DNA of 12,795 bases. Source: Treponema sp. (lineage in GTDB: Bacteria > Spirochaetota > Spirochaetia > Treponematales > Treponemataceae). The stretch is taken from NCBI GenBank assembly GCA_018384055.1, contig JAHAZL010000011.1, forward strand, positions 1 to 12,795. Direction: 5' to 3'. The first letter of the stretch is position 1; each line of letters begins with the position of its first letter. Made by a program: the position numbers and the translations under genes. The notes beneath the pieces are model-generated. The model saw nothing but the letters and a program-made list of their open reading frames with translations, made no database searches and was not told the DNA's origin. Positions 6,457 through 12,795 of the stretch are shown here, one piece after another.

Positions 6457-6473
6457 GCTGTTGTCTCTGCTAG
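6396..6473 (+). CDS. Poly-cysteine leader peptide, 25 aa
   Basis: A strong ribosome-binding site (AAAGGAGG, 6382-6389) stands 6 nt before ATG 6396, which opens a 25-codon frame ending in TAG. The peptide begins MVFYFEKLV, has a basic middle, and ends MCLCCCLC. Five of its last seven residues are Cys (codons TGC, TGC, TGT, TGT, TGC at 6450-6470, two CTC Leu codons among them), directly before the stop. This is the layout of amino-acid leader peptides such as those of the his and trp operons, but for Cys. It lies 158 nt before an operon for a presumed sulfur-amino-acid transporter and C-S lyases, which makes sensing of charged Cys-tRNA the obvious role. Its SD is better than that of most genes nearby, so I regard it as translated. 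No homologue search was possible. Confidence 0.82.
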   Translation: MVFYFEKLVRENFRNGVMCLCCCLC

Positions 6474-6490
6474 GCTGATTTTCTTCGGCC
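6473..6490 (+). promoter_or_regulatory. Hairpin at the leader stop codon
   Basis: GGCTGA (6473-6478) pairs with TTCGGCC (6484-6490) to give six base pairs, one of them G-U, around a six-base loop. Its first base is the last base of the leader stop codon. No U-run follows, so it is not an intrinsic terminator. The loop and 3' arm (6480-6486, TTTCTTC) can instead pair with AGAAGGAG before the next gene (6619-6625): seven pairs, two of them G-U. The hairpin and that long-range pairing exclude each other. Confidence 0.4.
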
Positions 6491-6542
6491 AATAAAAATC
6501 AATTTCACAAAATAATAATTTTCGCACCAAAACAAATTTCCT
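6491..6542 (+). other. G-poor unstructured spacer between leader and first gene
   Basis: This 52-nt stretch contains one G but about ten C in an A/T-rich background, and forms no hairpin I can see. Such C-over-G single-stranded RNA is the kind of site where Rho can load. It could equally be a simple flexible linker. A second hairpin, GGAAGATT against GAGTCTTCC (6546-6568), follows it. Confidence 0.3.
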
Positions 6543-6631
6543 GTTGGAAGATTATTTATGAGTCTTCCGTTATCAGATAATTGGAAAATTACGCAGGAAA
6601 AAAATGCGCGGTGCAATAGAAGGAGTAAATT

Positions 6632-7618
6632 ATGTCAAATAAGAAACAGTTGGTATTGGATGCATTTAATAACAAGGCAACAGAAAGGGTTCCAGTTGGA
6701 TTCTGGTTCCACTTCGCAGAAAATGAACTTGGAAGCTCATACGAAGTTCCAGCATACAGACAGCAGAATCTTGAAGGTCACAAAAAATTTGTTAAGGAAT
6801 TTCAGCCTGACTTTGTAAAGCTTATGAGCGACGGTTATTTCTTTGAGCCTGAAACAGCAAAGTTCCTTAAGGGAATCAAGTCGGCAGAGGATCTTTTTAA
6901 CCTTAAGCCAATTTCAGAAAATGACAAGTGGATTCTGGATCAGGTTTCTCTTGTTAAGGAACTTACGAATGATTTTGGCAAGGACCTTTTTACAGCCTAC
7001 AATGTTTTTGCTCCTGCAACAGCCTTCAAGTGGGGTGTTGGCGGCGACAAGAAACTTGCGGAACTTATCAAGGAAAATCAGGATGCGGTTTTCTATGCAT
7101 TGAGCGTGATTTCCCAGAATACACAGGTTCTTGCTAAGGCTGTAATCAAGGAAGGTCATGCAGATGGAATTTACCTTAGCGTTCAGTCAATTCAGGATGT
7201 GTCGGTTGGACCTGACCTTTATTCTGAAGTCATTTCTCCATCTGAGATAGCCGTTTTGACAGCGGCTTCATCAGTAGGCGGAACAAACATTCTTCATGTC
7301 TGCGGATACGAAGGCGCAAAGAACAATCTTTCAAACTTCAAGAATTATCCGGCAAAGGTAATAAACTTTGCTTCTGTTGTTGAAGGCGTTTCCCTTAAGG
7401 ACGGAAAAAAGATCTTCAAGAACAAGGCTGTCATCGGCGGATTTGCAAATACAAAGGAAGGACTTTTGTACAAGGGGTCTAGGGAAGACATTCAGGCTGA
7501 AACAAAAAAACTTCTTGCTGATGCTGGAAAAACAGGAATCATCCTTGGTGCAGACTGTACAGTTCCAAAGGACATCGACTGGCAGCGCCTTGAATGGGTT
7601 AGGGAAGCCGCAAAATAA
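6632..7618 (+). CDS. URO-D superfamily protein, probable zinc thiol methyltransferase
   Basis: The 328-residue protein has the uroporphyrinogen decarboxylase (URO-D/CmuA/MtaA) barrel: an opening like KKQLVLDAFNNKATERVPVGFWFHF, LMSDGYFFEP, and later AVIGGFANT. It lacks the RPxWxMRQAGR motif that true HemE enzymes use to bind the porphyrin. It does carry HVCG (His222, Cys224) and a later Cys309 in LGADCT. This is the HxC...C zinc triad of the methyltransferase branch (MtaA, MtbA, CmuA), which moves a methyl group to or from a thiol, often with a corrinoid partner. No corrinoid protein is in the window. AAGGAG lies 6 nt before the ATG. As the first structural gene after a Cys-codon leader, next to sulfur amino-acid genes, it may act on homocysteine, cysteine or another thiol. 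Annotation as HemE would be misleading. Confidence 0.8.
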   Translation: MSNKKQLVLDAFNNKATERVPVGFWFHFAENELGSSYEVPAYRQQNLEGHKKFVKEFQPDFVKLMSDGYFFEPETAKFLKGIKSAEDLFNLKPISENDKWILDQVSLVKELTNDFGKDLFTAYNVFAPATAFKWGVGGDKKLAELIKENQDAVFYALSVISQNTQVLAKAVIKEGHADGIYLSVQSIQDVSVGPDLYSEVISPSEIAVLTAASSVGGTNILHVCGYEGAKNNLSNFKNYPAKVINFASVVEGVSLKDGKKIFKNKAVIGGFANTKEGLLYKGSREDIQAETKKLLADAGKTGIILGADCTVPKDIDWQRLEWVREAAK

Positions 7619-7646
7619 TCCAAAGTTTTTAATGGGAGACAAGAAA

Positions 7647-8483
7647 ATGAAAAATAGATTTTTTAGAAATGCAGTTTTGGTTTTGGTTTCAGTAATTTTA
7701 GGATTGGGTTTTGTTTCATGCAAAAAGGAAAGCGGCGGCGTAAAGAAAATCCATGTTGCACATACAAACAACTACAAGCCTTATGATTTCATCAATGACC
7801 ATGGGGCTTCTGACGGCTACGAAGTTGCAGTGCTTAAGGAAATCGACAAGCTTCTTCCTGAATATGAATTTGAATATACACCTACTTCCGACGATGATCT
7901 TTTAATTGGTGTTCTTCAGGGGAAATACGATGTAGGTACAAAGGGAATCTGGATCACGGAAGAACGCAGGAAGAAGTATGTGTTCCCTGAAAATCCAATT
8001 GCAGCAAGCATCATCGGAATTGTAATCAGGACAGAGACTGCAGATGTAATCAAGGATCTTCCTTCTTTTGCAAAGTATTCAGGAAAACTTGTTCCAATTG
8101 GTGCAGCCAATGCCCAATACACAGTAATCGATGAATACAACAAGGCAAATCCAAATGATGCCGTAAAGCTCATTGCGGGAGACAGCTTTGGCGCAAGCGA
8201 CGGTTATGTCTGGGTAAACGAAGGACGCTACGATGCTCATGTGGATATAAAGCTTTCCTTTGAAAACAATGTTCTTAAGGATGGTGCTCCATATTCTGCA
8301 TACAGGGACAGTCTTACTTTCATCCCTTACAAGGGAATCCCCACATGGCCAATCTTCAACATCAGGAACAAAAAGTTTGCCGAGGACTACGACAGGGCAA
8401 TCCTTCAGCTTAAGGAAAACGGAACCCTTTCAAAACTTGCTGTCGAATACTTTGGCGAAGATGTTTCAGAATTCCTTAAATAA
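7647..8483 (+). CDS. Amino-acid ABC transporter substrate-binding lipoprotein
   Basis: The 278-residue protein is a family-3 solute-binding protein, the group for polar amino acids and cystine. It starts with a lipoprotein signal: basic MKNRFFRN, a hydrophobic core, and LGFVSC with the acylated Cys at 25 (a relaxed spirochaete-type lipobox). The mature part shows the typical start (KKIHVAHTNNYKPYDF), the DGYEVAVLKEI helix, the hinge region GVLQGKYDVGTKGIWITEERRKKYVF and the C-terminal helix AILQLKENGTLSKLAVEYFG. I choose ATG 7647 because GGGAGA lies 7 nt upstream and the signal peptide begins there; the reading frame stays open far upstream inside the previous gene, without meaning. The following permease and ATPase genes complete the importer. 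A sulfur amino acid is the likely ligand, inferred from the operon. Confidence 0.88.
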   Translation: MKNRFFRNAVLVLVSVILGLGFVSCKKESGGVKKIHVAHTNNYKPYDFINDHGASDGYEVAVLKEIDKLLPEYEFEYTPTSDDDLLIGVLQGKYDVGTKGIWITEERRKKYVFPENPIAASIIGIVIRTETADVIKDLPSFAKYSGKLVPIGAANAQYTVIDEYNKANPNDAVKLIAGDSFGASDGYVWVNEGRYDAHVDIKLSFENNVLKDGAPYSAYRDSLTFIPYKGIPTWPIFNIRNKKFAEDYDRAILQLKENGTLSKLAVEYFGEDVSEFLK

Positions 8484-8505
8484 ATGAAACAGTAAAGGAG
8501 GGCAT

Positions 8506-9207
8506 ATGAACAGACCTTTTTATCCTGAAAAAATAATAGAGACCATTCCAGTTCTTTTGCCTTTCCTGTCGGTGACTTTTGAAATCCTGCTGGGAACCGT
8601 AATAGTCGGTTTTGCCTTTGGTTTTCTTCTTGCAAAGGGACAGCTTGGAAGCAATAAAGTTGCAAAGGCTGCAAGCAGTTTCGTGATAAATGCTTTCAGG
8701 TGTACACCTTCCATCGTAATGCTCTTTGTAGTTTTCTACGGGCTTCCGGTTTTGTTCTGGAGTCTGTTCAAGGTGGACATCAATAACTGGTCCAAGGCGA
8801 TTTATGTAGTGCTTGCACTGGGGCTTCTGTTCAGCGCAAGTGCCGCAGAGATAATGAGGAGCAGTTATCTTAGTGTTTCAAAAGGACAGAGGGAAGCGGC
8901 TTTAACCAGTGGACTTACGGAAGCTCAGGCTTTTACAAAGATAATTCTGCCACAGGCTTTCCTGGTTTCCCTTCCGAATCTTGGAAACAGTTTCATCGCC
9001 CTGCTTAAGGAAGGAAGCCTTGCTTATACAATCGGATTGATTGATCTGATGGGAAAAGGAAATCTTCTGATAGCAATGAACTTTGGCGGATATGCCATAG
9101 AAACCTATATTTCCCAGGCCATCATCTACTGGGTTCTGACTATTCTGATTGAACAGATTTTCAGGTTTGTTGAAAAGAAGTTCAGTAAGGGACGCGTAAG
9201 CGTTTAA
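8506..9207 (+). CDS. Amino-acid ABC transporter permease (first of two)
   Basis: The 233-residue membrane protein is of the HisM/GlnP family. Hydrophobic helices lie at about 13-43, 52-85, 95-113, 150-180 and 200-222. The cytoplasmic EAA loop, which docks on the ATPase, is QREAALTSGLTEAQAFTKIILPQA (127-150). The SD AAAGGAGG ends 3 nt before the ATG, so its spacing is a little tight. It starts 22 nt after the binding-protein gene. With a second, related but clearly different permease immediately downstream, the channel is probably a heterodimer in the inner membrane. Confidence 0.9.
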   Translation: MNRPFYPEKIIETIPVLLPFLSVTFEILLGTVIVGFAFGFLLAKGQLGSNKVAKAASSFVINAFRCTPSIVMLFVVFYGLPVLFWSLFKVDINNWSKAIYVVLALGLLFSASAAEIMRSSYLSVSKGQREAALTSGLTEAQAFTKIILPQAFLVSLPNLGNSFIALLKEGSLAYTIGLIDLMGKGNLLIAMNFGGYAIETYISQAIIYWVLTILIEQIFRFVEKKFSKGRVSV

Positions 9208-9225
9208 GTTTAAGGAAGGAAAAGA

Positions 9226-9933
9226 ATGTTTAATGTAAGTTTTTTATTCAGAACTTTTTTTCTGCTGTGGAAGGCAGTGCCGGTAACTCTGCTCATCACG
9301 GTAATTTCCCTTGTGTCAGGTGTTGTTCTTGGATTTCTGATTGCCCTTAGCCGGGTTCACAAGGTAAAGGTTCTTTCACAGTTTTCTGCCGTGTTTGTTT
9401 CCTTTATCCGCGGAACACCAATCGTCCTTCAGATCATGGTTGTTTATTCCATCGTGCCATCTTTTTTGAACGGGATTTTTATTGCGGCTGGAAGCAAGGT
9501 GAATGTCTTTGAACTTAATCCCATCTACTATGCTTTCATCGTCTTCGGATTGAACAATGCGGCAATCCTTTCAGAAGTTTTCAGGTCGGCTTTGCTGACT
9601 GTAAGCAAAGGGCAGCTGGAAGCAGGGTATACGGCTGGACTTACTTACTGGCAGACCTACAGGATGATAATAATTCCCCAGGCTTTAACCGTTGCAATTC
9701 CGAATCTGTGTAATGCAACAGTCAGTCTGATAAAAAATACATCCCTTGCTTTTATGATGACCGTAAAGGATGTAACTGCAGTTGCAAAGATCGAAGCGTC
9801 TTACGGATACAACTACATAGAAAGTTACCTGGATATTTTTGTCATCTACATAATCATCTGTAGTGCAGTTCAGGTTTTGTTCAGAAAGTGGGAAAAGAAG
9901 CAGGCGGACTACAAGAAAGTTTCCCGTGCTTAA
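9226..9933 (+). CDS. Amino-acid ABC transporter permease (second of two)
   Basis: The 235-residue protein is another HisM/GlnP-type permease. The first helix lies at about 13-40, followed by SFIRGTPIVLQIMVVYSIVP, the family's RGTPxxxQ region at about 62-81. The EAA loop QLEAGYTAGLTYWQTYRMIIIPQA (about residues 130-153) contacts the ATPase. VSLIKNTSLAFMMTVKDV (about 166-183) is the typical second loop after it. The gene begins 18 nt after its partner and has AAGGA upstream. RGTP and LIKNTSLA here match the canonical motifs, whereas the first permease has RCTP and LLKEGSLA. The two permeases have therefore diverged and are likely to occupy different halves of the channel. Confidence 0.9.
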   Translation: MFNVSFLFRTFFLLWKAVPVTLLITVISLVSGVVLGFLIALSRVHKVKVLSQFSAVFVSFIRGTPIVLQIMVVYSIVPSFLNGIFIAAGSKVNVFELNPIYYAFIVFGLNNAAILSEVFRSALLTVSKGQLEAGYTAGLTYWQTYRMIIIPQALTVAIPNLCNATVSLIKNTSLAFMMTVKDVTAVAKIEASYGYNYIESYLDIFVIYIIICSAVQVLFRKWEKKQADYKKVSRA

Positions 9934-9948
9934 GTTCAGGAGTTGAAA

Positions 9949-10701
9949 ATGTTGAAAGTAACTGGCGTACATAAGGCTTTTGGAAAAAATGAAATTCTTA
10001 AAGGCGTAGATTTGACTGTAAATAAAGGTGATGTTGTTGTAATCCTTGGTCCTTCGGGAAGCGGCAAAACAACTTTCTTAAGAACCCTTGCTTTCCTTGA
10101 GACGGCAGACAAGGGAGAACTTGAGTTTGACGACATAAAGACAAGCCTTTCAAATGCAGGCAAGAAAACAATCCTTGATGTAAGAAGAAAAAGCGGTTTT
10201 GTCTATCAGAACTACAACCTCTTCAACAACAAGACTGCCCTGGAAAATGTAATGTTGCCTCTGGTGGCCGCAAGAAAAGTTCCTAAGGAAGAAGCCCGCA
10301 GGATTGCAGAAGAAGCTTTGAGTAAAGTTGGTCTTCTTGAGCGCAAGGATTTCTATCCAAGTCAACTTTCAGGCGGCCAGCAGCAGCGCGTTGGAATTGC
10401 AAGGGCCGTAGCAACAAAACCTGATGTAGTGCTTTTTGATGAACCTACATCGGCTTTGGATCCTGAACTTGTAGGAGAAGTCCTGAATGTAATAAAGAAC
10501 CTTGCCAGGGAAGGAACCACAATGATCGTAGTTACCCACGAAATTGCTTTTGCTGAAGAAGTTGCAACGCAGGTTGTTTTCATGGACGGCGGTGTAGTCG
10601 TTGAAAAGGGAACCAGCGATGAACTTTTCTATCACCCAAAAGAAGAAAGGACAAAACAGTTCCTGGAAAGGGTTCTCAAAAGGGTTGAGTATGTAATTTA
10701 G
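9949..10701 (+). CDS. Amino-acid ABC transporter ATP-binding protein
   Basis: The 250-residue ATPase of the polar-amino-acid uptake family powers the importer. It has Walker A GPSGSGKTT (34-42), Q-loop Gln87, the signature LSGGQ (140-144) followed by QQRVGIARA, Walker B VLFDEP (161-166) with Glu165 as the catalytic base, the D-loop SALD, and the H-loop His197 (VVTHE). The start is ATG 9949, with AGGAG 6-7 nt upstream; a TTG at 9943 lies immediately after that SD and cannot use it. The gene is 15 nt after the second permease and 20 nt before the PLP-enzyme gene. All catalytic residues are intact. Residues 60-75 (DDIKTSLSNAGKKTIL) are the loop before the Q-loop, which in this family varies with the cognate permease. 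Confidence 0.93.
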   Translation: MLKVTGVHKAFGKNEILKGVDLTVNKGDVVVILGPSGSGKTTFLRTLAFLETADKGELEFDDIKTSLSNAGKKTILDVRRKSGFVYQNYNLFNNKTALENVMLPLVAARKVPKEEARRIAEEALSKVGLLERKDFYPSQLSGGQQQRVGIARAVATKPDVVLFDEPTSALDPELVGEVLNVIKNLAREGTTMIVVTHEIAFAEEVATQVVFMDGGVVVEKGTSDELFYHPKEERTKQFLERVLKRVEYVI

Positions 10702-10721
10702 ATTTTGTCAGGAGGATTGCC

Positions 10722-11882
10722 ATGAGTGTTAGTATCGAAACAAAATGTCTTCATCTGGAAGAAAAGATAGAAAATGCAGAAGATGAATGTAAAAGCCTTC
10801 ATTACGGGGCTGTAAGTTTTCCCATTTTCCAGACGGCAACCTATGCCCATCCTGCAGTTGGACAGAGCTCAGGATTTGATTATTCCCGCCTGCAGAATCC
10901 AACCAGGGCACAGGTAGAAAAGGTTGTGGCTCAGCTTGAAGGGGGAATAGATGCCCTTGCCTTGAGTTCCGGAATGGCTGCCATTTCTCTTCTTTTTGAA
11001 ATCTTTAAGCCCGGTGATCATCTTGTGGTTGATTCAGATTTATATGGCGGTTCCATCCGTCTTTTTGATCATGTTACTGCAAAAAACGGCGTGGAATTTA
11101 CCCGTGCCAACTGCAGCAAGGATGATGTTGAATCTCTTATAAAGCCAAACACAAAGGCTGTTTACATTGAGACTCCGACAAATCCAATGATGAATGTAAC
11201 TGACATTGAAGCTCTTGCTGAAATTACAAGACGCCATGGAATTCTCCTGATTGTAGACAATACATTTCTGTCGCCATATTTTCAGAATCCTTTGAAACTT
11301 GGTGCGGATGTTGTGATCCACAGCGGAACAAAATACCTTGCAGGCCACAACGATACTCTTGCAGGATTTATCGTAACAAACAGAACTGACATTCAGGAAA
11401 AACTCAGGTTCCTTATAAAGACAACGGGAGCTGGCCTTGCTCCGTTTGACTGCTGGCTTGTTCTTCGCGGAATTAAGACTCTTGCTGTCAGAATGGAAGC
11501 AGCACAAAAAAATGCAGTAAAAATTGTTGAATGGCTTCAGAACCAGAAGACTGTCACAAAAGTAATCTATCCTGGCCTCAAAGAACATCCAGGATATGAA
11601 ATCATGAAAAAACAGTCCCGTGGTTTCGGTGCAATGGTAACTTTCAATGTTACTGATGAAGAGCTTGCTAAAAAGATTCTTGGTTCCGTTCACCTGATTC
11701 AGTATGCGGAAAGTCTTGGCGGTGTGGAAACTTTGATTACCTATCCGACGACACAGACCCATGCAGATGTACCGGAAGAGCTTAGGCTTAAAAACGGAAT
11801 CACTCCATCAACCCTGCGTCTTTCTGTTGGAATTGAAAATGTTGATGACCTCATAGCAGATCTGGAACAGGCCATTAACTGA
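10722..11882 (+). CDS. Cystathionine gamma-synthase/gamma-lyase family PLP enzyme
   Basis: The 386-residue protein is a full-length Cys/Met-metabolism PLP enzyme. Its active-site pattern is complete: YSR (54-56) binds the cofactor phosphate of the partner subunit, SSGMAA (82-87) also holds the phosphate, Tyr108 (DLYGG) stacks on the ring, Asp179 (VDNTF) binds the ring nitrogen, and SGTKYLAGHND (201-211) contains the Schiff-base Lys204. The C-terminal SLGGVETLITYP is the family's substrate-carboxylate region. Members can be cystathionine gamma-synthase, gamma- or beta-lyase, methionine gamma-lyase or homocysteine desulfhydrase; sequence motifs alone do not decide which. In this operon, behind an importer and before a PatB-like lyase, a lyase acting on an imported sulfur amino acid is more likely than a synthase. 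AGGAGG lies before the ATG. It is probably a cytosolic tetramer. Confidence 0.9.
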   Translation: MSVSIETKCLHLEEKIENAEDECKSLHYGAVSFPIFQTATYAHPAVGQSSGFDYSRLQNPTRAQVEKVVAQLEGGIDALALSSGMAAISLLFEIFKPGDHLVVDSDLYGGSIRLFDHVTAKNGVEFTRANCSKDDVESLIKPNTKAVYIETPTNPMMNVTDIEALAEITRRHGILLIVDNTFLSPYFQNPLKLGADVVIHSGTKYLAGHNDTLAGFIVTNRTDIQEKLRFLIKTTGAGLAPFDCWLVLRGIKTLAVRMEAAQKNAVKIVEWLQNQKTVTKVIYPGLKEHPGYEIMKKQSRGFGAMVTFNVTDEELAKKILGSVHLIQYAESLGGVETLITYPTTQTHADVPEELRLKNGITPSTLRLSVGIENVDDLIADLEQAIN

Positions 11883-11899
11883 AAGGTCAGGAGGGAAAC

Positions 11900-12795
11900 A
11901 TGAAATTTGAATTCGATAAAATTACAGATAGAAAAAATACAAACGCAATAAAATATGACCTTGCGAAAGCCCGTGGAAAACCTGAAGATGCCCTAAGCCT
12001 TTGGGTTGCAGATATGGATTTTCCTACTGCACCCTGCATTCAGAAAGCATTGTCGGAAAAGGCACTTCATGGAATTTACGGCTATTCAAGGCCTGACGAA
12101 AGGTATTATTCAGCCATCAAAAAGTGGTTCAGGGACAGACATGATTTCACTGTTGAAAGCGAATGGATTTTAAATACACCTGGTGTAGTCTTTGCCATTG
12201 CCTCAGCAATCAAGGCTTTCTCAAAAGAAGGTGATGCTGTTCTTGTTCAGAAGCCGGTTTACTATCCATTTTTCAATACAATCAAAAATCTTGGAAGGAA
12301 AGTTGTAAACAGTCCTTTGGTTTACTCTGACGGTCACTATGAAATCAACTTTGAAGATTTTGAAAAAAAGATAGTTTCTGAAGATGTTAAGATTTTCATT
12401 CTGTGTTCTCCTCATAATCCCGGCGGCAGGGTTTGGAAAAAAGAAGAATTGAAAAAGATTTCGGAAATTTGCCTTAAGCACAAGGTTCTTGTAATAAGCG
12501 ATGAAATACATTCAGACATTGTATTTGGAAATAATCGCCATACAGTTTACGGCAACCTTTCAAAAGAAGCATTGGATAATTCCATAATCTGTACGTCGCC
12601 TAGCAAAAGCTTTAACCTTGCGGGACTTCAGTTCTCAAACATATTTGTTGTAAATCCAACATTAAGGAATTTGCTTCAGAAGGAAATTGAAAAGACAGGT
12701 TATGACGAACCTTCCCTTATGGGGATTGTTGCGGCTACGGCTGCCTATTCAGAAGGTGGTGAATGGTTTGACGAAGCAAAAAAATACATCTGGGA
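11900..12795 (+). CDS. PatB/MalY-type C-S lyase (cystathionine beta-lyase or cysteine desulfhydrase), 3' end cut
   Basis: This fold-type I PLP enzyme continues past the right edge: 298 residues are visible of about 390 usual. The start ATG has AGGAGG 5 nt upstream, 17 nt after the previous stop. Features are WVADMDFP (35-42), HGIYGYSRPDE (57-67), PGVV (94-97), the cofactor-stacking tyrosine in PVYYPFF (119-125), SPHNPGGR (170-177) with Asn173, Asp201 in SDEIHSD, and SPSKSFNLAGLQ (233-244) with Schiff-base Lys236. The pattern closely follows Bacillus PatB and Treponema denticola cystalysin, which cleave cystathionine or cysteine to pyruvate, ammonia and a thiol or H2S. Annotation as a plain aminotransferase would be a trap. 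In this operon it would act on the product of the importer, giving H2S or homocysteine. Whether the C-terminus is intact cannot be seen. Confidence 0.88.
   Translation, partial: MKFEFDKITDRKNTNAIKYDLAKARGKPEDALSLWVADMDFPTAPCIQKALSEKALHGIYGYSRPDERYYSAIKKWFRDRHDFTVESEWILNTPGVVFAIASAIKAFSKEGDAVLVQKPVYYPFFNTIKNLGRKVVNSPLVYSDGHYEINFEDFEKKIVSEDVKIFILCSPHNPGGRVWKKEELKKISEICLKHKVLVISDEIHSDIVFGNNRHTVYGNLSKEALDNSIICTSPSKSFNLAGLQFSNIFVVNPTLRNLLQKEIEKTGYDEPSLMGIVAATAAYSEGGEWFDEAKKYIW

Noticed and set aside
6473..6568. Classical intrinsic terminator for leader-peptide attenuation
   Set aside because: The two small hairpins (6473-6490 and 6545-6569) are not followed by a U-run; A-rich or mixed sequence follows both.
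6236..6631. T-box, SAM riboswitch or other known metabolite riboswitch before the sulfur operon
   Set aside because: I see no T-box sequence, no specifier loop, and no SAM-I-type core; the space is occupied by the promoter, the translated leader and an A/T-rich spacer.
6558..6818. Plus-strand 86-codon frame starting at ATG 6558, before and overlapping the URO-D-like gene
   Set aside because: It overlaps the strongly supported gene by 187 nt in another frame, its sequence has no family character, and the URO-D-like gene has its own good SD. GGAAG 7 nt upstream makes initiation possible, so a role as a second short upstream frame is not fully excluded.
7368..7646. N-terminal extension of the solute-binding protein to 7368
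   Set aside because: The open frame lies inside the URO-D-like gene. The signal peptide, lipobox and SD place the start at 7647.
9943..9948. TTG start at 9943 for the ABC ATPase
   Set aside because: It abuts the SD with no spacing, whereas ATG 9949 has a normal 6-nt spacing.
11040..11762. Minus-strand 240-codon frame opposite the CGS/CGL-type gene
   Set aside because: It is the antisense shadow of a full-length enzyme gene with all catalytic motifs; its product is low-complexity Cys/Phe-rich text with no recognisable domain.

Overview
The window looks like a chromosomal segment of a spirochaete, most likely a Treponema. I base this on the moderately AT-rich coding sequence, the protein character (a lipoprotein with a relaxed signal box, a pseudo-rhomboid, a short Cys-rich FMN enzyme) and the PatB/cystalysin-type C-S lyase. 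The genus is an inference; no rRNA or marker gene is present. There are no tRNA or rRNA genes, IS elements or CRISPR arrays.

Left part (1-2605). On the minus strand lie the first codons of a carbon-starvation protein (CstA-like) and an unrecognised 186-residue protein whose 3' end runs into a heptamer AT repeat. On the plus strand follow a rhomboid-fold membrane protein that lacks the catalytic Ser and His, and a short FMN-dependent alpha-hydroxy-acid-oxidase-like protein with an N-terminal cysteine cluster. A palindromic intergenic repeat separates this from the next, convergent block.

Middle part (2606-6235, minus strand). Three closely packed genes, probably one operon, read in the order patatin-like phospholipase, COG2509-type FAD-dependent dehydrogenase, ATP-grasp ligase.

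Right part (6300-12795, plus strand). This is a sulfur-amino-acid operon and the most interesting element. It opens with a promoter region holding two copies of a CCTA-N9-TAGG palindrome. Next comes a 25-codon leader peptide, unlisted by ordinary gene calling because of its size, with a near-perfect Shine-Dalgarno and five Cys codons in its last seven sense codons, directly before the stop. About 160 nt later the structural genes begin: a URO-D-superfamily protein with the HxC...C zinc pattern of thiol methyltransferases, a lipoprotein amino-acid-binding protein, two amino-acid ABC permeases, the ABC ATPase, a cystathionine gamma-synthase/lyase-type PLP enzyme, and a PatB/MalY-type C-S lyase cut by the window end. 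Gaps are 9-28 nt and most genes have good ribosome-binding sites. The likely job is uptake of a sulfur amino acid (cystine, cysteine, cystathionine or similar) and its cleavage or methylation. The poly-Cys leader suggests that ribosome progress through Cys codons senses charged tRNA-Cys. RNA pairings visible in the leader (the Cys codons against the leader's own ribosome-binding site, and a segment past the leader stop against the next gene's ribosome-binding site) suggest translational or Rho-linked attenuation rather than a classical intrinsic terminator.
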